Assembly: GCA_021733705.1 (NCBI GenBank)
Contig: JAIPKF010000053.1
Span: 1-8,886, forward strand
Source of the DNA: Chthoniobacterales bacterium
GTDB taxonomy: Bacteria; Verrucomicrobiota; Verrucomicrobiia; Chthoniobacterales; UBA6821
Reading direction: 5' to 3'
Length of the DNA stretch: 8,886 nt
Part shown: one piece after another, positions 1 to 6,338 of the stretch
Layout: every line of letters begins with the position of its first letter
How positions within the stretch are numbered: position 1 is the stretch's first letter
Translations under genes and position numbers: made by a program
Notes under the pieces: generated by a model
Told to the model about the DNA's origin: nothing
What the model saw: the letters and a program-made list of their open reading frames with translations, nothing else
Databases searched by the model: none

Positions 1-2
1 TA

Positions 3-74
3 CTCGACGAGGCGAGCACCGCAGCGACACCGCTCTTCGCTGCCTCAGTAGAGTTTGCGACACGGTTTTACTAA
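3..74 (+). CDS. Possible 3' end of an unidentified gene (partial)
   Basis: An open frame enters from the left edge and stops at TAA (72-74). It gives about 23 residues beginning LDEASTAATPLF and ending FATRFY. The stop overlaps the TAG of the leftward lipoprotein gene (71-73), a geometry typical of tightly packed convergent genes. I do not recognise the sequence. The stretch is clearly richer in G and C than the rest of the window, and the reverse strand is also open here, so coding is only a guess. Non-coding DNA is the main alternative. Confidence 0.22.
   Translation, partial: LDEASTAATPLFAASVEFATRFY
21..43. repeat. Inverted repeat, 7-bp stem
   Basis: GCAGCGA (21-27) and TCGCTGC (37-43) are perfect reverse complements around a 9-base loop. 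The repeat lies just past the stop of the leftward lipoprotein gene, so it could form a hairpin in the 3' end of that transcript. No T-run follows on that strand, so it is not a standard intrinsic terminator. It may be chance within GC-rich sequence. Confidence 0.3.
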
Positions 75-595
75 TTGAAAGAAAAAGGGGAGTAACACGA
101 CTCCTCGTACACCGAATCATACCAGTCATCAACAATCGGCTCATTGTAAAAAAATGGTTGCTTATCCTGATTTAGCATGGAGTTATCTCGAATATATTTT
201 GGAATTTTGAAACCTGAAGAGACTGTTTTATTGTTTCCATAAAAACCTTGAGTCTCGCTTAAATAATTCACTAGCTCTCGAGAAGCTCCGATAGAACGCA
301 AATGGTGCAGTTGTTGATAGGTAAAATTATAAACAACTTCGGTGCTACGCAAGTATCCCACGGTAACGTAAGTAGGGACTCTGCTCTTCACAAGATTCGT
401 AATATCGTTGTAGTCTAAGTGCTGACCATGATTGATCTTATCGCTTGTTGCAGCGGAGACCCCATGAGCGTCAACAATCGCGGTCACCTGAGGATCAACA
501 GCGGGTCCGTTAGCGCAACCCGGAATAAAAATACAAACTATTCCTGCAAGCACAATGAGAAGAGCCAATGGAAGCAGAGATAAAGAACTTTTCAT
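71..595 (-). CDS. Small predicted lipoprotein with a two-unit helical motif
   Basis: This is a 174-residue protein predicted to be exported and lipid-anchored. The N-terminus has Lys2, a long hydrophobic core (about residues 5-24) and a lipobox-like IPGC ending at Cys27, where signal peptidase II would cut. The mature part contains two similar helix-turn-helix-like units. Residues 61-82 include DITNLVKSRVPTYVTVGYL, and residues 91-113 include LHHLRSIGASRELVNYL. Each has the pattern of a short helix, a Gly/Pro-type turn and a second helix ending in YL. As I recall, similar paired units occur in uncharacterised secreted proteins of Verrucomicrobia and relatives. The tail (147-174) is rich in aromatic and acidic residues. 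The gene lies 110 bases behind lpxA on the same strand and may share its transcript. No clear ribosome binding site precedes the ATG. It ends with tandem stops, TAG TAA. The function is unknown; an envelope role is inferred only from the export signal. Confidence 0.8.
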   Translation of the reverse strand: MKSSLSLLPLALLIVLAGIVCIFIPGCANGPAVDPQVTAIVDAHGVSAATSDKINHGQHLDYNDITNLVKSRVPTYVTVGYLRSTEVVYNFTYQQLHHLRSIGASRELVNYLSETQGFYGNNKTVSSGFKIPKYIRDNSMLNQDKQPFFYNEPIVDDWYDSVYEESCYSPFSFN

Positions 596-705
596 CTGAA
601 AAGAGTAATCCGTTTATTTCGATTCAAGCAACCTAAAATCATTTTTAGAAAATATTTTTCTCAGTGTATGAAGTACTAACATTACTTTGTTTTTTTAATT
701 TGGGG

Positions 706-1479
706 TTAGCGAACAATTCCACGTTTACTATTAGAGATAAAGTGGATTAGAGCCATAACCAGAAGCGATTGTTGGTACTTTTCTTGGATCACTTCGAGTG
801 CTTGAGCTGTATTGAGTGATCCGCGATAGATGATTTTATAAGCCTCACGAAGATCACGAATCTCTGAGGAGCTCATACCATAACGTTCTAAACCGATCTG
901 ATTAATACCACGAACCTCTGCAGGGTTTCCATCAGCGATCATAAAGCTTGGAACATCTTGAACAATTTTGGTACATCCTCCAATAATGGCATGCTGACCA
1001 ATACGGCAAAATTGATGAACAGCACTTAAGCCGCCAATCACCACATAATCTTCGACACTCACATGCCCAGCAAGTGTTCCATTGTTTGAAAATATGACAT
1101 GATTTCCAACAACACAGTCATGGGCAATATGGGCATAAGCTAAAAAATTTCCGTGATTTCCAATGAGTGTCTTTCCATGGGGAGCTGTAGCACGATTCAC
1201 TGTTACAAATTCTCGAAAGCAATTGTGATGACCAATTTCTAAAAAAGTAGGCTCTCCGACATATTTGAGATCTTGAGTTTGCTCTCCTATTGAAGCATAG
1301 GGATAAAACTCATTGTGAGCACCAATTGTCGTAGGTCCAGTAATGGTTACATGGTTATGGAGCGTACAATGTTCTCCTAAAACAACTCCTGAACCGATCA
1401 CACAGTAAGGCCCAATGCGTGTTCCAAAGCCGATCTTAGCACCTGGATCAATAATAGCTGTAGAATGAATAGAGGCCAT
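706..1479 (-). CDS. lpxA: Acyl-ACP--UDP-N-acetylglucosamine O-acyltransferase LpxA
   Basis: LpxA catalyses the first step of lipid A synthesis, moving a 3-hydroxyacyl chain from ACP to the 3-OH of UDP-GlcNAc in the cytoplasm. The 257 residues are close to the E. coli length of 262. Hexapeptide repeats of the left-handed beta-helix fill about residues 1-185 (for example IGFGTRIGPYCVIGSGVVLG). A helical C-terminal domain follows from about 190. The active-site stretch AHIAHDC contains His117 and His120, matching E. coli His122 and catalytic His125. His139 and His155 match His144 and His160. Gly168 in IIGGC aligns with E. coli Gly173, the acyl-chain ruler, which would allow a long chain such as C14; that is inferred from alignment by eye. 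The ATG lies 3 bases after the lpxC-fabZ stop with no evident Shine-Dalgarno, which suggests translational coupling. No lpxB or lpxD is visible here. Confidence 0.98.
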   Translation of the reverse strand: MASIHSTAIIDPGAKIGFGTRIGPYCVIGSGVVLGEHCTLHNHVTITGPTTIGAHNEFYPYASIGEQTQDLKYVGEPTFLEIGHHNCFREFVTVNRATAPHGKTLIGNHGNFLAYAHIAHDCVVGNHVIFSNNGTLAGHVSVEDYVVIGGLSAVHQFCRIGQHAIIGGCTKIVQDVPSFMIADGNPAEVRGINQIGLERYGMSSSEIRDLREAYKIIYRGSLNTAQALEVIQEKYQQSLLVMALIHFISNSKRGIVR

Positions 1480-1482
1480 AAC

Positions 1483-2787
1483 TTATCGATTCACCAATCC
1501 AAAGAGAAGCTTAGCCTCAGAAACTACAACACCGTTAACGAAACATTGACATGTCGCCGAACCCATATTTTTTCGAGCACGTGTGAGTTCTGCATGAATA
1601 AAAAGAGTATCCCCAGGAACTACCGGTTTTCTAAATTTGACTTCATCAGCACTCATGAAGTAACCAATCTTTCCAGCATTTTCAGTCTTTCGCATCATGA
1701 TAATGCTGGCAACTTGGGCCATAGCCTCCACTTGAAGAACGCCCGGCATCACAGGATGTCCTGGAAAGTGACCTTGGAAGTAAGGTTCATTGATGGTCAC
1801 ATTTTTGACACCAACTGCTTTCATAACACCATCAAACTCCACAATACGATCTACCATTAAAAAGGGATAACGATGTGGTAGGACCTTCATCACTTCATCA
1901 ATATCCAAAACAGGTAGAGATGAAGTCATCGGATGAGGGGCCATAGCTAAAAGTTCTGCATGACTCTTGGTAATAAGTCGGGCGAGCTCTGTATTGGGTC
2001 CATGCCCTGGTCGTATCGCAACAATGTGCCCTTGCAAAGGACGTCCTACGAGTGCTAAATCGCCAATGATATCGAGAATTTTATGTCTGACAAATTCATC
2101 TGCAAAACGAAGAGGCTCTTTACTCAAGACTGAATCACCTCGTACGACCAATGCATTTTCAATACTTCCACCTTTAATGAGGCCTTTCTCCATAAGATCC
2201 TTGACCTCTTCGTAAAAAACAAAAGTTCTAGCTGGAGCAATCTCCTTTTCATAAATTTCAGGAGTAATCTCAAGTGACAAATATTGCGTAAAGCGTCCCT
2301 GCGGTCCTACCTGAGTGCAAGAAATACGGAATCCAGAACACGGAAAAAGAGTCATGATTGATCCATTCTTAGACTCTACGTGAATAGGCTCATTGGCTTC
2401 AAAAAGAGTACGTTCCTCCCTCTGTTCTACAATGCCAGCACGTTTGATAAGATCAACATAAGGCAAGGCACTTCCGTCCCCAATCGGCGGTTCATTAGCA
2501 TTCATCTCTATAAGAGCATTATCAATCCTCATCCCTGCAAGTGCTGAGAGGACATGCTCCACAGTGTGAATTTTAGCATTCCCTTCGACTAAAGTGGTAG
2601 CCCGTTCTACAGTTTTGACATGTTCAACCTTAGCATCAATGATGGGTTCATCTGGTAAATCGATGCGGCGAAATTTGTAACCGTGACCGGCAGGTGCTGG
2701 ATGAATGGTCAAGGTAACATGACCTCCTGTGTGCAAAGTACCGCCTGTAAGGCTCACTGACTGGGCTAATGTGCGCTGTTTTTCCAT
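1483..2787 (-). CDS. lpxC-fabZ: Bifunctional UDP-3-O-acyl-GlcNAc deacetylase / 3-hydroxyacyl-ACP dehydratase (LpxC-FabZ fusion)
   Basis: One 434-residue protein carries two enzymes. Residues 1 to about 280 are LpxC, the zinc deacetylase that commits the cell to lipid A synthesis. Visible residues are LHTGG near the substrate tunnel, HTVEH (Glu77, zinc ligand His78), FVRHKILDIIGDL (zinc ligands His235 and Asp239) and RPGHGPNTELARLI (His262, the general-acid histidine). Residues from about 290 to 434 are FabZ, which dehydrates beta-hydroxyacyl-ACP in fatty-acid elongation. It shows LPHRYPFLMVDRI, then FQGHFPGHPVMPGVLQVEAMAQ with the catalytic pair His340 and Glu354. Both active sites look intact, so both activities are expected. 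LpxC alone is about 305 residues in E. coli and FabZ about 150, so the fusion keeps near-complete modules. It is divergent from the pseudouridine synthase gene across 40 bases and leads directly into lpxA. Such fusions are known in Bacteroidota and some PVC bacteria. Confidence 0.97.
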   Translation of the reverse strand: MEKQRTLAQSVSLTGGTLHTGGHVTLTIHPAPAGHGYKFRRIDLPDEPIIDAKVEHVKTVERATTLVEGNAKIHTVEHVLSALAGMRIDNALIEMNANEPPIGDGSALPYVDLIKRAGIVEQREERTLFEANEPIHVESKNGSIMTLFPCSGFRISCTQVGPQGRFTQYLSLEITPEIYEKEIAPARTFVFYEEVKDLMEKGLIKGGSIENALVVRGDSVLSKEPLRFADEFVRHKILDIIGDLALVGRPLQGHIVAIRPGHGPNTELARLITKSHAELLAMAPHPMTSSLPVLDIDEVMKVLPHRYPFLMVDRIVEFDGVMKAVGVKNVTINEPYFQGHFPGHPVMPGVLQVEAMAQVASIIMMRKTENAGKIGYFMSADEVKFRKPVVPGDTLFIHAELTRARKNMGSATCQCFVNGVVVSEAKLLFGLVNR

Positions 2788-2810
2788 AGTAATTCAAAAA
2801 AGATTCGGTG

Positions 2811-2839
2811 ATTCTCTTCCAATTCCAATGACTAATCAA
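2811..2839 (-). promoter_or_regulatory. Candidate sigma70-type promoter for lpxC-fabZ/lpxA
   Basis: On the reverse strand TTGATT (2834-2839) and GAGAAT (2811-2816) are 17 bases apart, each matching 4 of 6 consensus positions. A start site would fall about 15-20 bases before the lpxC-fabZ ATG. The -35 box lies within the first codons of the divergent pseudouridine synthase gene, as expected with only 40 bases between the starts. Matches of this quality arise by chance, so this is a weak call. Confidence 0.28.
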
Positions 2840-3580
2840 GCAGACTTCCAGATTATTGCAGAAACAGAAGACCTGCTTGTCATTAATAAACCTCCTTTTC
2901 TCCTCGTTCATCCCACCAAACCTGGAGGTCCCATCACCCTCTGGGATCGGCTCCATGAACTTCTGGCTTATGAAAAAACCACAGGTGGACAAATTTCCCT
3001 CATTAATCGACTCGATCGTGAAACAAGTGGCCTTATGCTAGTGGCTAAAAATTATAAAGCAGCTCGTTACTGTTCTATGGCCATGGAACAGAGGAAGATT
3101 AAAAAAGAGTATCTCGCCGTTGTGATCGGCTTTCTAGAAAAAGAAGAGCAGACCATTGATACCCCAATTCTCCGTCTTGGTGAGGTGGCTTCCTCTAATA
3201 TTTGGCTGAAGCGGGCTACGCATCCTCAAGGAATTCCAGCAATGACTCATGTGCATGTCGAAAAAAAAACCCTTCATCCCAAATATGGTCCATTGTCACT
3301 ACTCCGCTGCTCTCCACTGACAGGACGCACTCATCAGATTCGTGTTCACCTTGCTTCCATCGGACACCCGGTTGTCGGTGACAAAATCTACGGCCCCTCA
3401 GAAGAGTATTACCTCGAATTTATTAAGACGGGTTGGACAACAGCATTAGCAGAAAAACTATGGCTTCCACGTCATGCACTCCATTCGACAGCACTAGGAA
3501 TTTTTTATGATGGAGTCACGTATCGCTGGGAAGATTCGTTACCAGCTGACCTAGCCCGGATATTTGAGCTAAGTGATTAA
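2828..3580 (+). CDS. RluA-family RNA pseudouridine synthase
   Basis: This family converts specific uridines in rRNA or tRNA to pseudouridine. The 250 residues show the conserved order: EDLLVINKPP (14-23), the catalytic loop INRLDRETSGLMLVAKN (59-75) with catalytic Asp63, KKEYLAVVIG (92-101), and LTGRTHQIRVHLASIGHPVVGD (164-185). Near the end is LPRHALHS (213-220). No N-terminal S4 RNA-binding domain is present, so it resembles the shorter RluA/TruC-like members rather than RluD. Its target uridine cannot be read from sequence. The frame is open upstream to an ATG at 2729, but that would run 59 bases antisense into the lpxC-fabZ coding region and add 33 residues unlike the family. The ATG at 2828 starts just before the conserved core and is preferred. 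The stop overlaps the mutS stop by 4 bases, tail to tail. Confidence 0.95.
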   Translation: MTNQADFQIIAETEDLLVINKPPFLLVHPTKPGGPITLWDRLHELLAYEKTTGGQISLINRLDRETSGLMLVAKNYKAARYCSMAMEQRKIKKEYLAVVIGFLEKEEQTIDTPILRLGEVASSNIWLKRATHPQGIPAMTHVHVEKKTLHPKYGPLSLLRCSPLTGRTHQIRVHLASIGHPVVGDKIYGPSEEYYLEFIKTGWTTALAEKLWLPRHALHSTALGIFYDGVTYRWEDSLPADLARIFELSD

Positions 3581-5772
3581 TCAAATAGCGTTGGCCCCTC
3601 CTCCACCACTTGCTTGCGGGAGGTTCTTCTCTGAGGTATCGAATGGGAGGCTAACTGAGGACGGCCTTCGGCGTTGAGCTCTGCTTTCTCAAGATTAATG
3701 AGGATTTCTTGAGCTCGTTCTATCACTGAGTAGGGCAACCCGGCAAGGCGAGCAACAGCAATTCCGTAACTTCGGTCAGCAGCTCCAGGAACAATCTTGT
3801 GGAGAAAAACAATCTCTTCATTTCTTTCACGTACAGCAACGTTGAGATTTTTAATTCCTGGGCGCGTTCGAGCAAGATCGGGAAGTTCGTGATAATGGGT
3901 AGCAAACATCGTGCGCGCTTTAATGAAATCATAGAGATGCTCGGCAACACTCCATGCCAGAGAGAGCCCATCAAAAGTTGCCGTACCACGACCAATTTCA
4001 TCGAGCAGGACAAGGCTTTTGCTCGTTGCATGGTGAAGTATTTTAGCTGTTTCATGCATCTCCACCATAAAAGTTGACTGACCTCGAGAGAGATCATCAC
4101 TCGCCCCGACCCGAGTAAAAAGTCGATCAACAATACCTAAATGCATTCTTTTAGCAGGCACATAACTTCCCATCTGTGCCAGGATGGTGAGGAGCGCACA
4201 CTGTTTTAAATAAGTCGATTTGCCAGCCATGTTAGGTCCAGTAATAATGGCCATACGATCTCCATCCCCATCAAGAAGAGCATCATTGGGAACAAACGAT
4301 TTTTCTCGTAATTGTTGGTCGATTACCGGATGACGCCCTTCGCTGATAGAAAAAATAGTAGAAGTGTCGATCTCTGGGCGGGTATATCCATAGAGTCGGG
4401 CCGTCTCTGCAAAAGAAGAAAAAACATCGAGTCTCCCAGCAGCTGATGCTGTCTCTTGAATCTTGGAGACTGAATCCAGCACAGCACCTCTAAGAAGTTG
4501 GAAGAGGGCCAGCTCCAAAGCCTTGGATCGTTCTTCAGCACCTAGAATTTTTCCCTCCATTTCTTTGAGTTCCGGAGTTACAAAGCGTTCTCCATTGGCC
4601 GTTGTCTGCTTGCGGATATAATCCGCTGGAACATGGGCCAAATTGGAACTTGTAACTTCAATGAAATAGCCAAAAACAGCATTAAAGCGAACCTTGAGAG
4701 ACTTAATTCCAGTGCGTTGTATCTCCTGTTCTTGAAGTGCTGCAATCCATTTTTTCCCATCACTTGCACCTAAGCGAAGCTCGTCTAAATTCTGATCAAA
4801 TCCTTCACGAATCATCCCTCCCTCCTTGATGGTCGCTGGAGGTTCTTCTACAAGGGCAGAAACTAGTTTTTCATAAAGAGGGTCTAACGTATGAAGTTGA
4901 TCAACGAGATTTTGGAATAAGGGAACATCAGACGTAGCAGCCGATAAAAGTCTAGCTCCTATTTTTTTCAAATGCGGAATACGTCCCAATGAAGAACTCA
5001 ATGAGGCCAGATCACGTGCATTGGCACTATTTTGGCTCAGACGAGAAAGAGAACGCTCCATGTCACGAATACCAGAGAGTTCCTCACGAAGATCCCCAAG
5101 CAACAATGGTTGATCCAGCAAGAGAGCTACTAAATCAAGTCGCTCCGTAATGGAAATAACATGAGAAAGAGGACGCACTATCCACTCTCGCAGCATTCGG
5201 CTCCCCATCGGTGTCTTTGTCCTATCCAAAGTCCCTAAAAGTGTCATTCCACGACCGGCGCGAGAAGTCACTAGCTCTAAGTGCGATTGAGTTGTTGCAT
5301 CAATGATGAGGTGATTATGATAATGATACGGGCGCAGCGTTCGAAGATGAGAAACATCACGTCGTAGGTGGAGTGTAATGTAATGAAGCAGCCCCCCTGC
5401 CGCTATCATCCCAATGGGAAGCTCCTCCACCCCAAACCCATCAAGGGAGTGAACTTTGAAATGCGTAGAGAGGTGCTCGCACGCACCAGTCGGATCAAAA
5501 AGATAATCCTCCAACAGTTCAAGAGAAGGGAGATCTTTTTTAATAAGAGGGAGAGTTACCTCTATTTTTTTTGGAGCTACTACTTCTGCTGGAGAGACCC
5601 GAACTATCTCGTCTAAGAGTGTTTCATAATTTGAAAACTCCGTAACAAAAAACTCTCCAGTACTTAAATCGATAAAGGCGAGCCCAAAGGATAAATTTTC
5701 TTCCTCCTTTTTTTGGAGGGAATGAACAAGAATAGCTGCTGTAAAATTATTCTTAGAGGCCTCTAATCCCAC
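3577..5772 (-). CDS. mutS: DNA mismatch repair protein MutS, large C-terminal part downstream of an in-frame TAG
   Basis: MutS recognises mismatches and uses ATP to start repair. This 731-codon part is in the same frame as the upstream segment (5779-6105), separated only by TAG, GAG and GAT. It holds the connector, lever, clamp and ATPase domains. Numbered from the GTG at 5772, Walker A is TGPNMAGKST (511-520), the next conserved block is DDLSRGQSTFMVEM (559-572), Walker B is LVLLDEIGRGT (587-597) and the ATPase histidine motif is ATHYHEL (624-630). The C-terminal end, GPTLFD, loosely resembles a sliding-clamp-binding peptide. No further stop or frameshift is seen, so purifying selection acted until recently or still acts. 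Start choice is uncertain. If the amber is read through or is an error, the gene is 3577-6105 (842 codons). If translation restarts, the GTG at 5770-5772 behind AGGAGG is the only obvious in-frame candidate, with just 2 bases between them. Without domain I it could not contact mismatches by itself. Confidence 0.93.
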   Translation of the reverse strand: MGLEASKNNFTAAILVHSLQKKEEENLSFGLAFIDLSTGEFFVTEFSNYETLLDEIVRVSPAEVVAPKKIEVTLPLIKKDLPSLELLEDYLFDPTGACEHLSTHFKVHSLDGFGVEELPIGMIAAGGLLHYITLHLRRDVSHLRTLRPYHYHNHLIIDATTQSHLELVTSRAGRGMTLLGTLDRTKTPMGSRMLREWIVRPLSHVISITERLDLVALLLDQPLLLGDLREELSGIRDMERSLSRLSQNSANARDLASLSSSLGRIPHLKKIGARLLSAATSDVPLFQNLVDQLHTLDPLYEKLVSALVEEPPATIKEGGMIREGFDQNLDELRLGASDGKKWIAALQEQEIQRTGIKSLKVRFNAVFGYFIEVTSSNLAHVPADYIRKQTTANGERFVTPELKEMEGKILGAEERSKALELALFQLLRGAVLDSVSKIQETASAAGRLDVFSSFAETARLYGYTRPEIDTSTIFSISEGRHPVIDQQLREKSFVPNDALLDGDGDRMAIITGPNMAGKSTYLKQCALLTILAQMGSYVPAKRMHLGIVDRLFTRVGASDDLSRGQSTFMVEMHETAKILHHATSKSLVLLDEIGRGTATFDGLSLAWSVAEHLYDFIKARTMFATHYHELPDLARTRPGIKNLNVAVRERNEEIVFLHKIVPGAADRSYGIAVARLAGLPYSVIERAQEILINLEKAELNAEGRPQLASHSIPQRRTSRKQVVEEGPTLFD

Positions 5773-5781
5773 ATCCTCCTA
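5770..5781 (-). other. In-frame amber codon with overlapping AGGAGG and GTG inside mutS
   Basis: The reverse strand reads ACC TAG GAG GAT GTG GGA TTA. The TAG replaces the codon just after the conserved SPGT motif. Its last two bases begin AGGAGG, a perfect Shine-Dalgarno core, which is followed after 2 bases by GTG in the original frame. Two bases is much shorter than the usual 5-9, so efficient restart is doubtful. A single substitution (for example from TTG, CAG, GAG, TAT or TCG) would create the TAG. Confidence 0.85.
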
Positions 5782-6105
5782 GGTTCCAGGACTTAAGATT
5801 CGAGTAATTTGACGTTGCACAAGCTTCCCAGTTTGAACCTCTCCTATTTGCTCACAAAGTGCTACCCGCTTCCCTGCAGCGAGTAATTTTTCTAAATAAA
5901 CGCGAGCTGAATGATAAGGAACACCGCACATTGGGGTCTCCCCACGCTTTGTGAGAGCCACATTAAGAATAGGTGCAGCCTGCACTGCATCCTCTAGGAA
6001 AAGCTCATAAAAGTCACCAAGACGAAAAAGTAAAAATGTGTCCGGAGGAAGATCACGCCGCAGTAAGTGATACTGCTTCATCATTGGAGTCGCTGTTTCG
6101 GACAT
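5779..6105 (-). CDS. mutS: DNA mismatch repair protein MutS, N-terminal mismatch-recognition domain (ends at in-frame TAG)
   Basis: This 108-residue segment is the start of MutS. TPMMKQYHLLRR matches the usual TPMMQQY beginning. RLGDFYELFLEDA contains Phe32-Tyr33-Glu34, the Phe-X-Glu motif that wedges into mismatched base pairs in E. coli (Phe36, Glu38). PMCGVPYHSARVYLEKLL and VALCEQIG complete domain I. The segment ends at QRQITRILSPGT, equivalent to VVRIVTPGT in E. coli. There the chain passes from domain I into the linker leading to the connector domain. The next codon is TAG, after which the same frame continues with recognisable MutS sequence for 731 codons. No strong ribosome binding site precedes the ATG at 6105. 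The 233-base spacer to thiG suggests mutS has its own promoter, although I could not identify one. If made alone, this fragment would be a single folded domain without ATPase. Confidence 0.93.
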   Translation of the reverse strand: MSETATPMMKQYHLLRRDLPPDTFLLFRLGDFYELFLEDAVQAAPILNVALTKRGETPMCGVPYHSARVYLEKLLAAGKRVALCEQIGEVQTGKLVQRQITRILSPGT

Positions 6106-6338
6106 GGGAATAAGTGGAAGATTAAAAAAATTTATAGGGTTGTAAAGAATCGTTGAGATAACGAAATGGAACCATCAAAACAGTCTTTGAATTTTGAAAT
6201 TACATGAAAGAACGCAGGTCTTTTTAGGAAGAGCAAGGCCTAAGGCCGAGCGCTATCCAAAGAAATGTAACAGTGTGAGAACGAAGCAGGCCCAAAAGAA
6301 CAAGTGCAATGGTCCGATTATTTAATAGAAGAAAGACT
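6106..6338. other. Spacer between thiG and mutS, no gene recognised
   Basis: This 233-base stretch lies between the thiG stop and the mutS start, both genes on the reverse strand. I see no tRNA, riboswitch or intrinsic terminator. It contains a short perfect palindrome, GGCCTAAGGCC (6238-6248 approximately). It also contains a reverse-strand frame without a good start that would encode a short hydrophobic stretch with ALVLLGLLRSH and FLWIALGL. That frame could be a remnant of a lost gene or chance. The spacer presumably holds the mutS promoter, but no convincing -35/-10 pair stands out. Confidence 0.4.

Noticed and set aside
596..705. An intrinsic terminator between lpxA and the lipoprotein gene.
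   Set aside because: The only hairpin, AGAAAA with TTTTCT, is short and all-AT apart from one pair, with no following T-run on the reverse strand.
1465..2215. Rightward open frames at 1465-1860 and 1967-2215.
   Set aside because: They are antisense to lpxC-fabZ, whose protein is recognised over its full length. Their translations resemble no known family.
2729..2827. A 33-residue N-terminal extension of the pseudouridine synthase beginning at ATG 2729.
   Set aside because: It runs antisense through the first codons of lpxC-fabZ, does not resemble the family, and a well-placed ATG at 2828 directly precedes the conserved core.
2648..3041. Open frames at 2648-2992 (reverse) and 2856-3041 (forward) across the divergent start region.
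   Set aside because: They overlap the recognised LpxC N-terminus and the pseudouridine synthase in other frames and encode no recognisable motif.
3723..5616. Several short open frames on both strands inside mutS (3723-4133, 3799-4077, 4323-4541, 4578-4769, 5368-5616).
   Set aside because: All are other-frame shadows of the continuous MutS reading frame, with low-complexity or implausible translations.
5779..5781. Programmed incorporation of a special amino acid (pyrrolysine-like) at the mutS TAG.
   Set aside because: No MutS requires one, there is no downstream structure pointing to it, and other genes here use TAG as a terminator.
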